DNA of 36,011 bases from Pseudomonas kitaguniensis (GCF_009296165.1 NZ_VUAZ01000011.1:1-36011), one strand, 5' to 3'; shown: positions 25,887 through 33,780, numbered from the stretch's first letter. Notes: a model not told the origin generated them from the sequence alone. Translations and numbers: made by a program.

Positions 25887-27012
25887 GCAGGCGACTCCAG
25901 GTGTGTACGTCGCCCTCGGCGTCAACGGCGTGATAGTCCGGGAACTGCGCGCCGGTGGCGCAGGCATGGTTGGGCAGAATGCGCAGGCGGCTGCCGATCG
26001 GGAAGCGCGCGACCAACTCGGTAGTCGGCGCATCGCCCAAGGTGACAATTCCGTGTTCCTGGTTGGCGCCGGTGACCCGCGCGCCGTCGATCCAGGCGCC
26101 GGCTTCGCTGCACACTTGGCCATAACCGAAGTCTTCGCGCTGACGTTGCGTGCCGCGGTCACGACTCATGGCCATCCAGCCGGCGTCGGTGATAACCCAG
26201 CCTTTTTCCTGCTGATGGCCGATAACCGTAGTCAATACGCTGAGTGCCAGCTCGTCGGCCTGGCACACGCCGATGTTGTGCATGACTAGGTCGAAGAACA
26301 CATACACGCCGGCGCGCACTTCGGTGACGCCCTGCAGGTTCAGCGCCGAGAGGGCCGTCGGCGTGGAGCCGATACTGACCTCGGGGCACGCCAAGCCAGC
26401 TTCGCGGAGTCGTTCGGCGGCGCGCACGCAAAGCAAGCGTTCCTGTTCAGCCAGCGCTTGCAGGGCTTGCGGGTTGTCCAAGTCGTAGCTGGAACCAGCG
26501 TGGGTCATCACCCCGCGCAGTTGCACAGCGCCTGCACTAAGGAGGCGTGCGACGTCGATGAGCGCAGGGTCTTCTGGTGCCAGGCCTGAGCGATGACCGT
26601 CGCAATCGATTTCAATCCACACCGCAAAGCGTTCAGCGTGTTGCTCGGCAAAGGCCACGATAGCCTGGGCACCGGCGACGCTGTCGGTGAGTACGCTGAG
26701 CTGGCAGCCTTGGCGGCGCAATGCCAAGGCTTGCGCTAATTTGCCCGGCGCGATGGCGACGGCATAGAACACATCGTCAATCCCTGCGCTGAAACAGTGC
26801 TCCGCTTCTTTGAGCGTCGACACCGTCACACCGCTGGCGCCAGCGGCAATTTGCGCCTGGATCACCGGCAGGCATTTGCTGGTTTTGATGTGCGGGCGCA
26901 AACGCACGCCGAGGGCATTCATGCGCTGCTGCATGCGTTGGATATTGCGCTGCATTCGCTGGACATCGACGAGCGCGGCGGGCGTGTCGAGGGAGGCAAT
27001 CGGCGTGGGCAT
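25876..27012 (-). CDS. DSD1-family PLP enzyme (D-threonine aldolase / D-serine dehydratase-like)
   Basis: 378 residues. The alanine-racemase-like barrel has the PLP lysine K43 in LRPHIKTSKCLPV, WIEIDCDGHRSGL and VMTHAGSSYDL. The C-terminal domain has the metal-binding His/Cys pair H349 and C351 in LPNHACAT. The family contains D-threonine aldolase, zinc D-serine dehydratase and D-threo-3-hydroxyaspartate dehydratase, which cannot be told apart by eye. The ATG at 27012 gives the expected start MPTPIASLDTPAALVDV; an upstream TTG is rejected. It heads a four-gene coupled operon and is divergent from the LysR gene with 95 bases between. Confidence 0.9.
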   Translation of the reverse strand: MPTPIASLDTPAALVDVQRMQRNIQRMQQRMNALGVRLRPHIKTSKCLPVIQAQIAAGASGVTVSTLKEAEHCFSAGIDDVFYAVAIAPGKLAQALALRRQGCQLSVLTDSVAGAQAIVAFAEQHAERFAVWIEIDCDGHRSGLAPEDPALIDVARLLSAGAVQLRGVMTHAGSSYDLDNPQALQALAEQERLLCVRAAERLREAGLACPEVSIGSTPTALSALNLQGVTEVRAGVYVFFDLVMHNIGVCQADELALSVLTTVIGHQQEKGWVITDAGWMAMSRDRGTQRQREDFGYGQVCSEAGAWIDGARVTGANQEHGIVTLGDAPTTELVARFPIGSRLRILPNHACATGAQFPDYHAVDAEGDVHTWSRLHGW

Positions 27013-27107
27013 GGCATAACTCGAGTGGCTGGGGGCAAGCTGCACTCTACTCAGGTGTCGTTAACCTGTGGTTCAATCAAGGCTAATCAATCATTAAGTA
27101 AAATTGA
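27013..27107. promoter_or_regulatory. Divergent promoter / candidate LysR operator
   Basis: A 95-base region between the aldolase-like operon and the divergent LysR gene, the usual place for a LysR-type operator. TTAACC-tgt-GGTTcAA at 27061-27076 is an imperfect inverted repeat, followed by repeated taatcaatc/ttcaatcaa elements. Binding is inferred from position and symmetry only. Confidence 0.5.
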
Positions 27108-27992
27108 ATGATTTCCATCGAAGACTTACGCCTTGCCGTCACCCTCGCACGCGCTGAGTCGCTGAGTGCCGCCGCCAGAGTGTTGAATGTTTCGCCGCCA
27201 GCGCTCTCCATGCGCCTGCGCAAATTGGAGACGCTGCTGGGGTTGACCCTGGCCAATCGTGATGCGCGGCGCCTGAGCCTGACGTCCGAGGGTGAGCGGT
27301 TCGCGCGTGAAAGCGCGCTGTTGCTGGAACAGCTGGAAGCGCTGCCGGAGTCGTTCAGGCAACAGGACGAAAGGCTGGTAGGCACCTTGCGGCTGGCGGC
27401 GCCGTTTGGGTTTGGCCGACAGCGCCTCGCTCCCCTGTTGGCGCGTTTCGCGCGCCTGCACCCGCAGTTGTGCCTGCAACTGGACTTGCGCGAAACACCG
27501 TGGCCAGACCGCCACGACAGCGATGCGGTGGTTCACATCGGGCACCTGAATGACAGCCTGTGGACGGCGCGGCAACTCACGCCAAACGAGCGCTGGTTAT
27601 GCGCCAGCCCCGCCTATCTGCAGGAACATGGCGTGCCGACCGCGCCTGACCAACTCGCGGCGCATCGCTGTATTTGCATTCGTGAAAACGATGAGGATGT
27701 GACGCTGTGGCACCTGCGCAAGGGCCAGGGCCGCAAAACCCTGCGCATAGAGCCTGCGTTGCTCAGCAACGATGGCAGCGTGGCCCGGCGATGGGCCGAG
27801 CAGGGCTTGGGGTTGGTGCTGCGTTCGCAGTGGGATGTGAGTGACGCCGTTGCCGGCGGCAGCCTGGTTCGGGTGCTGGCGGATTGGAGCTTTGACAGCG
27901 CGCCGATCATCTTGCTGGTGCCTTCGCGCAAGCTTCGCAGCCCGCGCGTACAGGCGTTAGTGACGTTTCTGGAAGACGCGTTAAAAGCCTGA
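27108..27992 (+). CDS. LysR-type transcriptional regulator
   Basis: 294 residues. The winged helix-turn-helix occupies residues 4-62 (LRLAVTLARAESLSAAARVL, VSPPALSMRLRKLETLLGLT, FARESALLLEQLEAL), with a periplasmic-binding-like effector domain after it (GTLRLAAPFGFGRQRLAPLL to RSPRVQALVTFLEDAL). The start ATG at 27108 is the only sensible one. It is divergent from the D-amino acid enzyme operon and therefore the probable regulator of that operon, perhaps also of the transporter operon. The co-inducer is likely the substrate or a breakdown product. Confidence 0.94.
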   Translation: MISIEDLRLAVTLARAESLSAAARVLNVSPPALSMRLRKLETLLGLTLANRDARRLSLTSEGERFARESALLLEQLEALPESFRQQDERLVGTLRLAAPFGFGRQRLAPLLARFARLHPQLCLQLDLRETPWPDRHDSDAVVHIGHLNDSLWTARQLTPNERWLCASPAYLQEHGVPTAPDQLAAHRCICIRENDEDVTLWHLRKGQGRKTLRIEPALLSNDGSVARRWAEQGLGLVLRSQWDVSDAVAGGSLVRVLADWSFDSAPIILLVPSRKLRSPRVQALVTFLEDALKA

Positions 27993-27995
27993 TCA

Positions 27996-28709
27996 CTACT
28001 TCACGGCGTACACCTTGCGCACATACACCGTGCTGGTCCAGGCGCAGGGCGCACCTTTGGCTACAAACACGCTGTCGCCCGGGTTCACCGTCACCGCAAC
28101 GCCCGCGTCATCTTGCAGGGTGACGCTGCCTTCGAGCAGGTGCATTAATTCGTGCAGCTTGTGCGCGCGGCCGTGGCGGGCGTACGGCGTCGAATCCCAG
28201 ATGCCCACGCGCAGTTCGGTGACTGCATCGTCAAACAGATTCAGCGCGCGGCACTGCGGCGTTGGGCCGATCAGAATCGCCGGTTCTGGCGCGGCGGAGG
28301 GGTTCAGCAAGGTGTGCGCCTCAAGCAGGGTGAGGCCGGGGCGGGCGGGGGCGTCGGGCAGGTCGACGGCGCAGAACGCCCATTCGCAACCCTCGCTTGC
28401 CTGCACACTGAGGCGGCTGCTACGGCCGATCACGGCACTCGCGCCAACGCCCAATTCCAACGTTTGTTCCCCGCTGCTGAGCTGCACGTGGCCTGTGTGC
28501 ACCACCAGCGTCTCACTGTGCGGGAAGTCTTCGATGACCGCCTCACCGCTGAACTTCACCAAGCCTGCGGACACGCCATCGTCGCCCAGCCAGGCGAGTT
28601 GGCGGCTGTCGCCGAACGGGTCAAGCGCGCTTAACGCCGCGCGGTAAAAGGACGTGGCAACGCGGCTGCCGTCGGCGCGAGCCAACAGCAGAATGCGTGG
28701 AGATGACAT
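27996..28709 (-). CDS. Bicupin protein
   Basis: 237 residues in two cupin halves. The first has FPHSETLVVHTGHVQLSSG and LGVGASAVIGRSSRLSV; the second has HKLHELMHLLEGSVTLQDDA and VNPGDSVFVAKGAPCAWTS. The second half keeps His and Glu residues (HKLHE) that could bind metal. Cupins of this type occur with amino acid and amine catabolic genes as enzymes or small-molecule sensors; the exact role is unknown. GGAGC lies seven bases before the ATG. It is 22 bases downstream of the GNAT gene, in one operon, and ends three bases from the LysR stop. Confidence 0.88.
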   Translation of the reverse strand: MSSPRILLLARADGSRVATSFYRAALSALDPFGDSRQLAWLGDDGVSAGLVKFSGEAVIEDFPHSETLVVHTGHVQLSSGEQTLELGVGASAVIGRSSRLSVQASEGCEWAFCAVDLPDAPARPGLTLLEAHTLLNPSAAPEPAILIGPTPQCRALNLFDDAVTELRVGIWDSTPYARHGRAHKLHELMHLLEGSVTLQDDAGVAVTVNPGDSVFVAKGAPCAWTSTVYVRKVYAVK

Positions 28710-28731
28710 AGGGCGTGCTCCGGGATAAAGG

Positions 28732-29583
28732 TCAGCCGATGGCTTGAGTGATCAGCGCAAATGGGTGTACGCCTTGGCTAGCCTGAGGCGGTGCGCCCAG
28801 CGCCATCTGCGCAACGGTGTCGATGTTTTTCAGGCCAGCGTGCTCAAGCCAGTCACTCAGGCCGCAGGCAACCGGGATGTCGATGCGCACAAACGCCTCC
28901 GGCACTTGCGCCAGCAACACCGCGATCAAGTGTTTGGCCTGGTCAAGATTCTCTGCTACCACCGGGCCGATGCAGCGCCCACGACCGAACGGGCGCAGCA
29001 GGGCAAAACCGCGTAACTGGCCCTCGCGCTCAATGCCCACGGCCTGCTCCACCTGCAGGTCGCGCAGTACCTCACGGCGGTCCAGGCCACTGGCGGCTTT
29101 GGCCAGGGCCAAGAGCGCGGTGTGATCATCCGCGCCGAGTGCACGGCAGGTTTCACCCTCGGCAAGTTGTGGCAGCGCGGGCACCCGCGCCTGGCCCTGA
29201 TGTTGCTGCACGCGGCCGAATTCGACAAACCCCTGGCTGGCATACAGCGGCGCGCCGGCGAGGGTGGCGTTAAGGATCGGCGTGCGTGACTGGCACGCGG
29301 CCAGGGCCATTTCCATCAAACGGCGGCCGATGCCCTGGCCTTGGTAGTCATTGCTCACGATCACCAAGCCGATGGTGGCGTAATCGCCTTGAGGGCAACT
29401 GAACGCACTGCCGATCAGACGCTCGCCATCCAGCACCACGAAGCCGTCGCTGAGCCGTTGCAACATCGCCCAGTCTTCCAGGCGATGCGGCCATTTCAGT
29501 TGCACCGACAGCGCATGGGCGGCGGGCAGGTCGGCCACCGTCATCGGGCGGTAGACATAAGCAGGGTGTGGCAGGGCGGACAT
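28732..29583 (-). CDS. GNAT family N-acetyltransferase, paralogue of the protein at 23465-24316
   Basis: 283 residues, the same length as its paralogue, with more than half of the residues the same by eye. Shared blocks include AAHALSVQLKWPHRLED, SNDYQGQGIGRRLMEMALAA (acetyl-CoA site), NATLAGAPLYASQGFVEFGR, VQQHQGQAR and the FALITQAIG end. The second half (LDRREVLRDLQVEQAVGIER, AFVRIDIPVACGLSDWLEHA) is also conserved. GGAGG six bases before ATG 29583 sets the start. It begins the two-gene operon with the bicupin protein. The acceptor substrate is unknown. Confidence 0.88.
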   Translation of the reverse strand: MSALPHPAYVYRPMTVADLPAAHALSVQLKWPHRLEDWAMLQRLSDGFVVLDGERLIGSAFSCPQGDYATIGLVIVSNDYQGQGIGRRLMEMALAACQSRTPILNATLAGAPLYASQGFVEFGRVQQHQGQARVPALPQLAEGETCRALGADDHTALLALAKAASGLDRREVLRDLQVEQAVGIEREGQLRGFALLRPFGRGRCIGPVVAENLDQAKHLIAVLLAQVPEAFVRIDIPVACGLSDWLEHAGLKNIDTVAQMALGAPPQASQGVHPFALITQAIG

Positions 29584-30381
29584 GGCGAGCCTCCATGGAA
29601 CGTGGTTTTTGCGGCGTGAGGCTGCTTGTATCCCACCTGTTTTAGAGGCTTGCAAGGGGCGCGGGAATATTCGGTAGATTGCTTGTGCGGGTCGGGGGCT
29701 GGACCACAGTTACTACTTAAATCGGGTGGGAGCGCAGCAGCAAATGCCAGGGCGCGGATGGAGCCCGTTTGATCGTTCCCACGCTGCGTGGTAATGCATC
29801 CTGTGACGCTCTGCGTCACCTAGCGCTCACCGCGCATTAATTAATGTGCGTCCACTGTAACGCGTCGAGCGCCTAACCACTATCAGAGCCGCAACTGTGT
29901 AAGTGACGTTTATACGCGACATTACTCCGCCAACTTAAGCAACTGTTACTTTTCCTTCAGACATTTACAGTGCCATTTTCGGAAACGTCCGACTTTACTT
30001 TAAACTTTTATATTATCAATGTGGCGGCGTAATAAAGGTGCGCTGATTCCTGTTCCGTCTGATAGGTGCCCACGCTATCGTCCAGTCAAAGTTACAACAC
30101 AGAGAGCCGCCTACTGAAACCACGGATCAGGATAAAAAAAGTGAGTGCGGCACTGTCTCTTTTGTATATCAATTAAATGTCTTCAGCGCCTATCGCTATT
30201 TACCGCGTCACCGCACAAGGCAACCAAACTTCGGCAGATGGATTTTCTTCCAATTGTTGAACGTTAAACCATGAAGGCTGAGTTGCAAAGTGCAGTTCTG
30301 TTTTGAATGTGCTTGAAGCGCACGGCGAACTCATGGTCGAGAATTTAGTTGCCTCGGCCGGAATAGATAACGGAGAAAATA
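29584..30381. other. Intergenic region between catabolic cluster and type VI effector island
   Basis: About 800 bases without a credible gene. It holds the promoter of the GNAT operon on the left, an REP-like repeat at 29771-29820, and an AT-rich stretch (29830-30380) that should contain the promoter of the PAAR effector on the right. The change of base composition near 29830 marks the edge of the AT-richer island. I could not assign a sigma-54 or sigma-70 promoter with confidence. Confidence 0.5.
29771..29820. repeat. Pseudomonas intergenic palindromic repeat (GATCGTTCCCACGC type)
   Basis: Two adjacent small palindromes, cccacgctgcgtgg and gtgacgctctgcgtcac (7-base arms), follow gatcgtt. 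I recall this as a frequent short repeat family of P. fluorescens-group genomes. The first palindrome is slightly damaged, having lost bases compared with the usual cccacgctctgcgtggg. Confidence 0.65.
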
Positions 30382-31422
30382 ATGCGTGAAGGTTACTTTA
30401 TTGGCCGTGGTGACAAGACTACCTGCGGCGGAATCGTTCTGGATGGTGACCCGAGGGTTAACCTGTTCGGTGTGCTGCATGCTCGCGAAGGGGGCGACGT
30501 TACGTGTGGGAAAGACGGCGGCACTTACCAGATTATCGGTGGTGTATCGCACATACAAAGCCATGGCAAACAGGTGGCTGGCACGCTGGACAGTTTCAGC
30601 AGTTGCCCATGCCAAGCTCGGCTGATTCCCTCTGTGTTTACTGCGATCTACAGCAATGATGGCCCCGCTCAGCACGCGGCCAGCCGTTCGGCAGCACCAC
30701 CGCAACCCGCTTTCGCGCCTTCGAACAATCCGGCCCCTGCGGCATTTAACAGCGGGCGGGGCGAGGAGCCTGGCTTCTATATTGTGCCCAAAAGCACGAC
30801 GCGCGAAGCACTGGAAGCCACGCTTTTCCCCACGCGTAATGCGGCCGTGATGAGTAAATTTCAGGCGCTCAACCCCAATCTGAGCCAAGTCAAAGCAGGC
30901 TCCATGATCGTGCTCAGCGATCCGAACAACACCACCTGCACCTATCAAGAAGCACAGTTGATGCAGGCCGCTCAAAAAGTCGAGGCATCCCTGGATCCCC
31001 TGACGCCGGAAGAGGCCGACTTTCTGGCTAGCCACGGTGCAGAAATCGCCAGTTTTGCCAGTCCTGCCTCAACCTGGCTCGGCGTCAGCGCGGTGGTGAT
31101 GGAAACGCACATCACCAATCTGCGCGACACCCTCCAGGCCATCGAGCGCCTGCATCAACAAAGTTATCGCCATCACGGCCACTTAAGATCGCCGCAGTTC
31201 TTCGCCGGTCGCCAGCGCTTGTTGGCACAGCTGGATGCGCACTTGCTAAACTCCACTCGCCTGCGTGGCCAGACAACACTGGGCGACCATCCCAAGTTGA
31301 AAACGGCCCTAGGTCTATCCAGCCGCAGCCTGGTGCACCACTGGGATAAAGCCGGTGCGCCGGGCAGATTCAGGGTTACGCAACGCATGTGGAGGCGACC
31401 AGTCGTGCGGCCAAATATATGA
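30382..31422 (+). CDS. PAAR-domain type VI secretion effector (LysM-like), frameshifted before its toxin domain
   Basis: 346 residues as read. Residues 1-86 form a PAAR domain (GRGDKTTCGGIVLDGDP, TYQIIGGVSHIQSHGKQVAG, FSSCPCQA), which sharpens the VgrG spike tip. A Pro/Ala-rich linker is followed by a LysM-like segment (FYIVPKST to LNPNLSQVKAGSMIVLSD, residues 132-180) and a helical region ending SLVHHWDKAGAPG. After Gly328 the frame runs into 18 unrelated residues and stops. The expected continuation QIQGYATHVEAT lies one frame away from 31365, so one base is missing near 31362-31365, where CCGGGCAG would be CCGGGGCAG or CCGGGCCAG. The restored effector would be 458 residues. GGAG precedes the ATG by six bases. 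Cells carrying this allele may deliver a PAAR tip without a toxin. Confidence 0.88.
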   Translation: MREGYFIGRGDKTTCGGIVLDGDPRVNLFGVLHAREGGDVTCGKDGGTYQIIGGVSHIQSHGKQVAGTLDSFSSCPCQARLIPSVFTAIYSNDGPAQHAASRSAAPPQPAFAPSNNPAPAAFNSGRGEEPGFYIVPKSTTREALEATLFPTRNAAVMSKFQALNPNLSQVKAGSMIVLSDPNNTTCTYQEAQLMQAAQKVEASLDPLTPEEADFLASHGAEIASFASPASTWLGVSAVVMETHITNLRDTLQAIERLHQQSYRHHGHLRSPQFFAGRQRLLAQLDAHLLNSTRLRGQTTLGDHPKLKTALGLSSRSLVHHWDKAGAPGRFRVTQRMWRRPVVRPNI

Positions 31423-31757
31423 AGGCAGGTGGGTATATCGGCATTGGTATAGGCGGCGTGTCTTCGTTGCTGGCTATTGAGCAGGTGTGTAGCGGCGGCT
31501 CTGGGGCGGCGTGTGAGAAGGTCAAGTTTACTGAAGGAGGGAAGTTTGCTGGCTCGGTTGGCGGTGGCACGGTTGGGGGATGGGCAGGACGTGTTGCCGG
31601 TAGTGCGATCTGCGTGGGGCTTGGCGTTACGACAGGTGTAGGAGGCGTTGTCTGTGTTGCGGCCTTAGTGGGGACTGGCGCGTGGGTGGGGACGACTCTC
31701 GGTGGTAAGGGTGGCGAATACACGGGTGACAAAATTTACGAGGCTAAACAACCATGA
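31365..31757 (+). pseudogene. Glycine-rich pore-former-like toxin domain of the PAAR effector, out of frame
   Basis: 130 residues, separated from the PAAR part by a one-base deletion; internal starts (GTG 31389, ATG 31420) lack good ribosome sites. The sequence is a chain of Gly-rich hydrophobic segments: YMKAGGYIGIGIGGVSSLLA, FAGSVGGGTVGGWAGRVAG, CVGLGVTTGVGGVVCVAAL, VGTGAWVGTTLGGKGGEY, ending DKIYEAKQP. Dense GxxxG-like spacing is typical of glycine-zipper membrane toxins such as Tse4, so a pore-forming action on the inner membrane is inferred. Its TGA overlaps the ATG of the first immunity copy, the usual toxin-immunity coupling. Homologous tails recur downstream as isolated remnants. Confidence 0.8.
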
Positions 31758-32143
31758 CAAGTATCGATGACTGGCCGCTGTGGATTGCGATATTTGTATC
31801 TGGAGGCCCAATTCTTCTTGGGTTTATAGGCCTTGCTTTCAGTCTTTACCTCACCCACCGTCACTTGGACGCCATGAAGGAGGCTTTGAAGAACAGCCGC
31901 TATATTTATATATGGGGAGATAGCTTGGGGAAGCGGGGTGTACTTTGGTCCCTATTGGAAATGTCAAAGATTGCCGGAATGATCACGATGCCCAAGGTAC
32001 ACCTGCGCCTGGGTGACTTGGACCCAGTAGATTTAGAAAACTTCCCACGTTATCTGAAACGTCTTCTTATAAGCGTTACGGCGACAATCCTTACCTCCTT
32101 CATTGGGATGATAGTCGTTGCCATTTTGCTGAAGTTTAGGTAA
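31754..32143 (+). CDS. Two-helix membrane immunity protein, copy 1 (type A)
   Basis: 129 residues. One membrane helix lies at about 9-34 (WIAIFVSGGPILLGFIGLAF) and one at about 105-127 (ILTSFIGMIVVAILLKF). The basic middle loop is strongly conserved among the copies (LTHRHLDAMKEALKNSRYIY, GDSLGKRG, WSLLEMSKIAGM, LGDLDPVDLENFP). The ATG overlaps the toxin stop by ATGA, so it is the natural cognate immunity gene of the effector. An inner-membrane immunity protein fits a membrane-acting toxin. I know no gene name for this family. Confidence 0.85.
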   Translation: MTSIDDWPLWIAIFVSGGPILLGFIGLAFSLYLTHRHLDAMKEALKNSRYIYIWGDSLGKRGVLWSLLEMSKIAGMITMPKVHLRLGDLDPVDLENFPRYLKRLLISVTATILTSFIGMIVVAILLKFR

Positions 32144-32281
32144 TTCGAACCGCTCGCGCGAGGCCCGATAGGGGTATCTATAGTCTCGGCCGAAGTAATG
32201 GCTGCGCAAGGGGGTACGACAGTCAGTGGTAGGACTGGCGAATACATTGGCGAGAAAGTTTACGAGGCTACTCAACCATGA
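32144..32281 (+). pseudogene. Toxin C-terminal remnant 1
   Basis: A 45-codon open stretch directly after the copy 1 stop. Its end, TGEYIGEKVYEATQP, aligns with the toxin end GGEYTGDKIYEAKQP, and the part before (VMAAQGGTTVSGR) aligns more weakly. Its stop overlaps the copy 2 ATG as ATGA, exactly as in the intact toxin. No start or PAAR part is present, so it is a leftover toxin tail. Confidence 0.8.
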
Positions 32282-32667
32282 CCAGTATCGACTCTTGGCC
32301 ATCTTGGATTGCGATTATTTTTATTGGCATTCCAACTCTGCTCGTCGCTGCGAGTCTTGCGTTCAGTCTTTACCTTACTCACCGACATTTGGACGCCATG
32401 AAAGAAGCACTCAAGAACAGCCGTTATATTTATATTTGGGGAGATTGCTTAGGGAGGCGGGGTTTGATTTGGTCCCTCTTGGAAATGGGAAAAATAGCAG
32501 GGATGGTAGCGTGGCCAAGATCCTCAATAATTATTGGGGAATTGGACCCAATCGATCTTGAAAATTTCCCACCTCACCTGAAGCGGTATTTGATCTCCAA
32601 TTTGACAGTGATGATCATCGCCCTCATTTGGATCTTGGTTGTAGCCATTCTACTGAAATTTAGGTAA
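32278..32667 (+). CDS. Two-helix membrane immunity protein, copy 2 (type B)
   Basis: 129 residues, the same layout as copy 1. The core LAFSLYLTHRHLDAMKEALK and NSRYIYIWGD is unchanged, but the first helix (WIAIIFIGIPTLLVAASLAF), the loop segment MVAWPRSSIIIGELDP and the last helix (NLTVMIIALIWILVVAILLK) differ. These variable parts probably set specificity for a different toxin variant. Initiation may be coupled to the toxin-tail remnant that overlaps it. It carries Cys in GDCLGRRG, unlike the other copies. Confidence 0.83.
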   Translation: MTSIDSWPSWIAIIFIGIPTLLVAASLAFSLYLTHRHLDAMKEALKNSRYIYIWGDCLGRRGLIWSLLEMGKIAGMVAWPRSSIIIGELDPIDLENFPPHLKRYLISNLTVMIIALIWILVVAILLKFR

Positions 32668-32692
32668 TTCGAACGGGCCTCACGCGAAGCCC

Positions 32693-32812
32693 GATGTAGG
32701 GGTATCTATAGTTGCGGCCTTAGTGGGGACTGGCGCATGGGTGGGGACGACTCTCGGTAGTACAGGTGGTGAAATGGGCGGAGAAATATTGTACGAGAAA
32801 ACGTTGCCATGA
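32693..32812 (+). pseudogene. Toxin C-terminal remnant 2
   Basis: An open stretch encoding VGVSIVAALVGTGAWVGTTL then GSTGGEMGGEILYEKTLP. The first part matches the present toxin (AALVGTGAWVGTTLGGKGGE) almost perfectly, at DNA level too, while the end has diverged. The stop overlaps the copy 3 ATG by ATGA. It has no start or upstream domain. Confidence 0.82.
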
Positions 32813-33198
32813 CGACTCCAGAGTTCTGGAGGTCCTGGCTGGCTTTTTTTATTGTTAGCGGCCCAATTTTTCTTGGGTTTATAGGCCTTGCTTTCAGTCT
32901 TTACCTCACCTACCGTCACTTGGACGCAATGAAGGAGGCTTTGAAGAACAGCCGCTATATTTATATATGGGGAGATAACTTGGGGAAGCGGGGTGTACTT
33001 TGGTCCCTATTGGAAATGTCAAAAATAGCCGGAATGATCACGATGCCCAAGGTACACCTGCGCCTGGGTGACTTGGATCCGGTAGATTTAGAAAATTTCC
33101 CACGTTATCTGAAACGTCTTCTTATAATCGTTACGGTGACAATCCTTACCTCCTTCATTGGGATGATAGTTGTTGCCATTTTACTGAAGTTTAGGTGA
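32809..33198 (+). CDS. Two-helix membrane immunity protein, copy 3 (type A')
   Basis: 129 residues, nearly identical to copy 1 from residue 20 onward (FLGFIGLAFSLYLT, the whole core, and TILTSFIGMIVVAILLKFR). The first 19 residues differ completely (MTTPEFWRSWLAFFIVSGP against MTSIDDWPLWIAIFVSGGP), a sign of recombination within the gene. H35 of copy 1 is Y here (LTYRHLD). It follows a toxin-tail remnant with ATGA overlap. Confidence 0.83.
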   Translation: MTTPEFWRSWLAFFIVSGPIFLGFIGLAFSLYLTYRHLDAMKEALKNSRYIYIWGDNLGKRGVLWSLLEMSKIAGMITMPKVHLRLGDLDPVDLENFPRYLKRLLIIVTVTILTSFIGMIVVAILLKFR

Positions 33199-33221
33199 AT
33201 TGAACGGCTCGCGCGAGGCCT

Positions 33222-33338
33222 GATGTAGAGGCATCTATAGTCTCGGCCGAAGTAAGGGCTGCGCAAGGGGATACGACAGTCGGTGTTACCACTGGCGATT
33301 ACATTAGAGAAAAAGTTTACGAGGTTACACAACCATGA
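33222..33338 (+). pseudogene. Toxin C-terminal remnant 3
   Basis: An open stretch reading EASIVSAEVRAAQGDTTVGV then TTGDYIREKVYEVTQP. It is most similar to remnant 1 (IVSAEVMAAQGGTTVSGRTG) rather than to the present toxin. The stop overlaps the copy 4 ATG. An in-frame start is lacking. Confidence 0.78.
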
Positions 33339-33724
33339 CGAGTATCGACTCTTGGTCTCCCTGGGTTGCGATCATTTTTATTGGTGCCCCTACGCTGCTC
33401 GCAACTGCTGGACTTGCATTTAGCCTGTACCTTACCCATCGTCACCTGGACGCCATGAAGAAGGCTTTGAAGAACAGCCGCTATATCTATATGTGGGGAG
33501 ATAGCCTAGGGAAACGGGGTGTAATTTGGTCCCTATTGGAAATGTCAAAAATTGCCGGAATGATTACAATGCCAAAGGCGTACATCCGCCTAGGCGACTT
33601 GGATCCGATGGATTTAGAAAACTTCCCGCCGTACCTGAAACGTCTTCTTGTAATCGTGACGGCGATGATCTTCACGTCTGTAATTTGGCTGGTAGTTGCG
33701 GCGGTTTTGCTGAAGCTAAGGTAG
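33335..33724 (+). CDS. Two-helix membrane immunity protein, copy 4 (type B')
   Basis: 129 residues. The N-terminus (MTSIDSWSPWVAIIFIGAPT) pairs with copy 2, the core loop with copies 1 and 3 (MSKIAGMITMPKAYIRLGDL), and the last helix (MIFTSVIWLVVAAVLLKLR) is distinct. It is therefore a mosaic. It follows remnant 3 by ATGA overlap and is the last complete copy in the tandem run. Confidence 0.83.
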   Translation: MTSIDSWSPWVAIIFIGAPTLLATAGLAFSLYLTHRHLDAMKKALKNSRYIYMWGDSLGKRGVIWSLLEMSKIAGMITMPKAYIRLGDLDPMDLENFPPYLKRLLVIVTAMIFTSVIWLVVAAVLLKLR

Positions 33725-33780
33725 CTCGATGGTCGACTATCTCAAGGCTTAAAGCTCAGCATTAGCTGCCAAGTGCAGGA

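Noticed and set aside
30331..31035. Minus-strand open frame (234 codons) over the PAAR effector
   Set aside because: Opposite a clear PAAR domain; no ribosome site or motif.
31754..33724. CRISPR or satellite array
   Set aside because: The repeats are about 500-1,055 bases long and coding, with homologous toxin-tail spacers, not short repeats with unique spacers.
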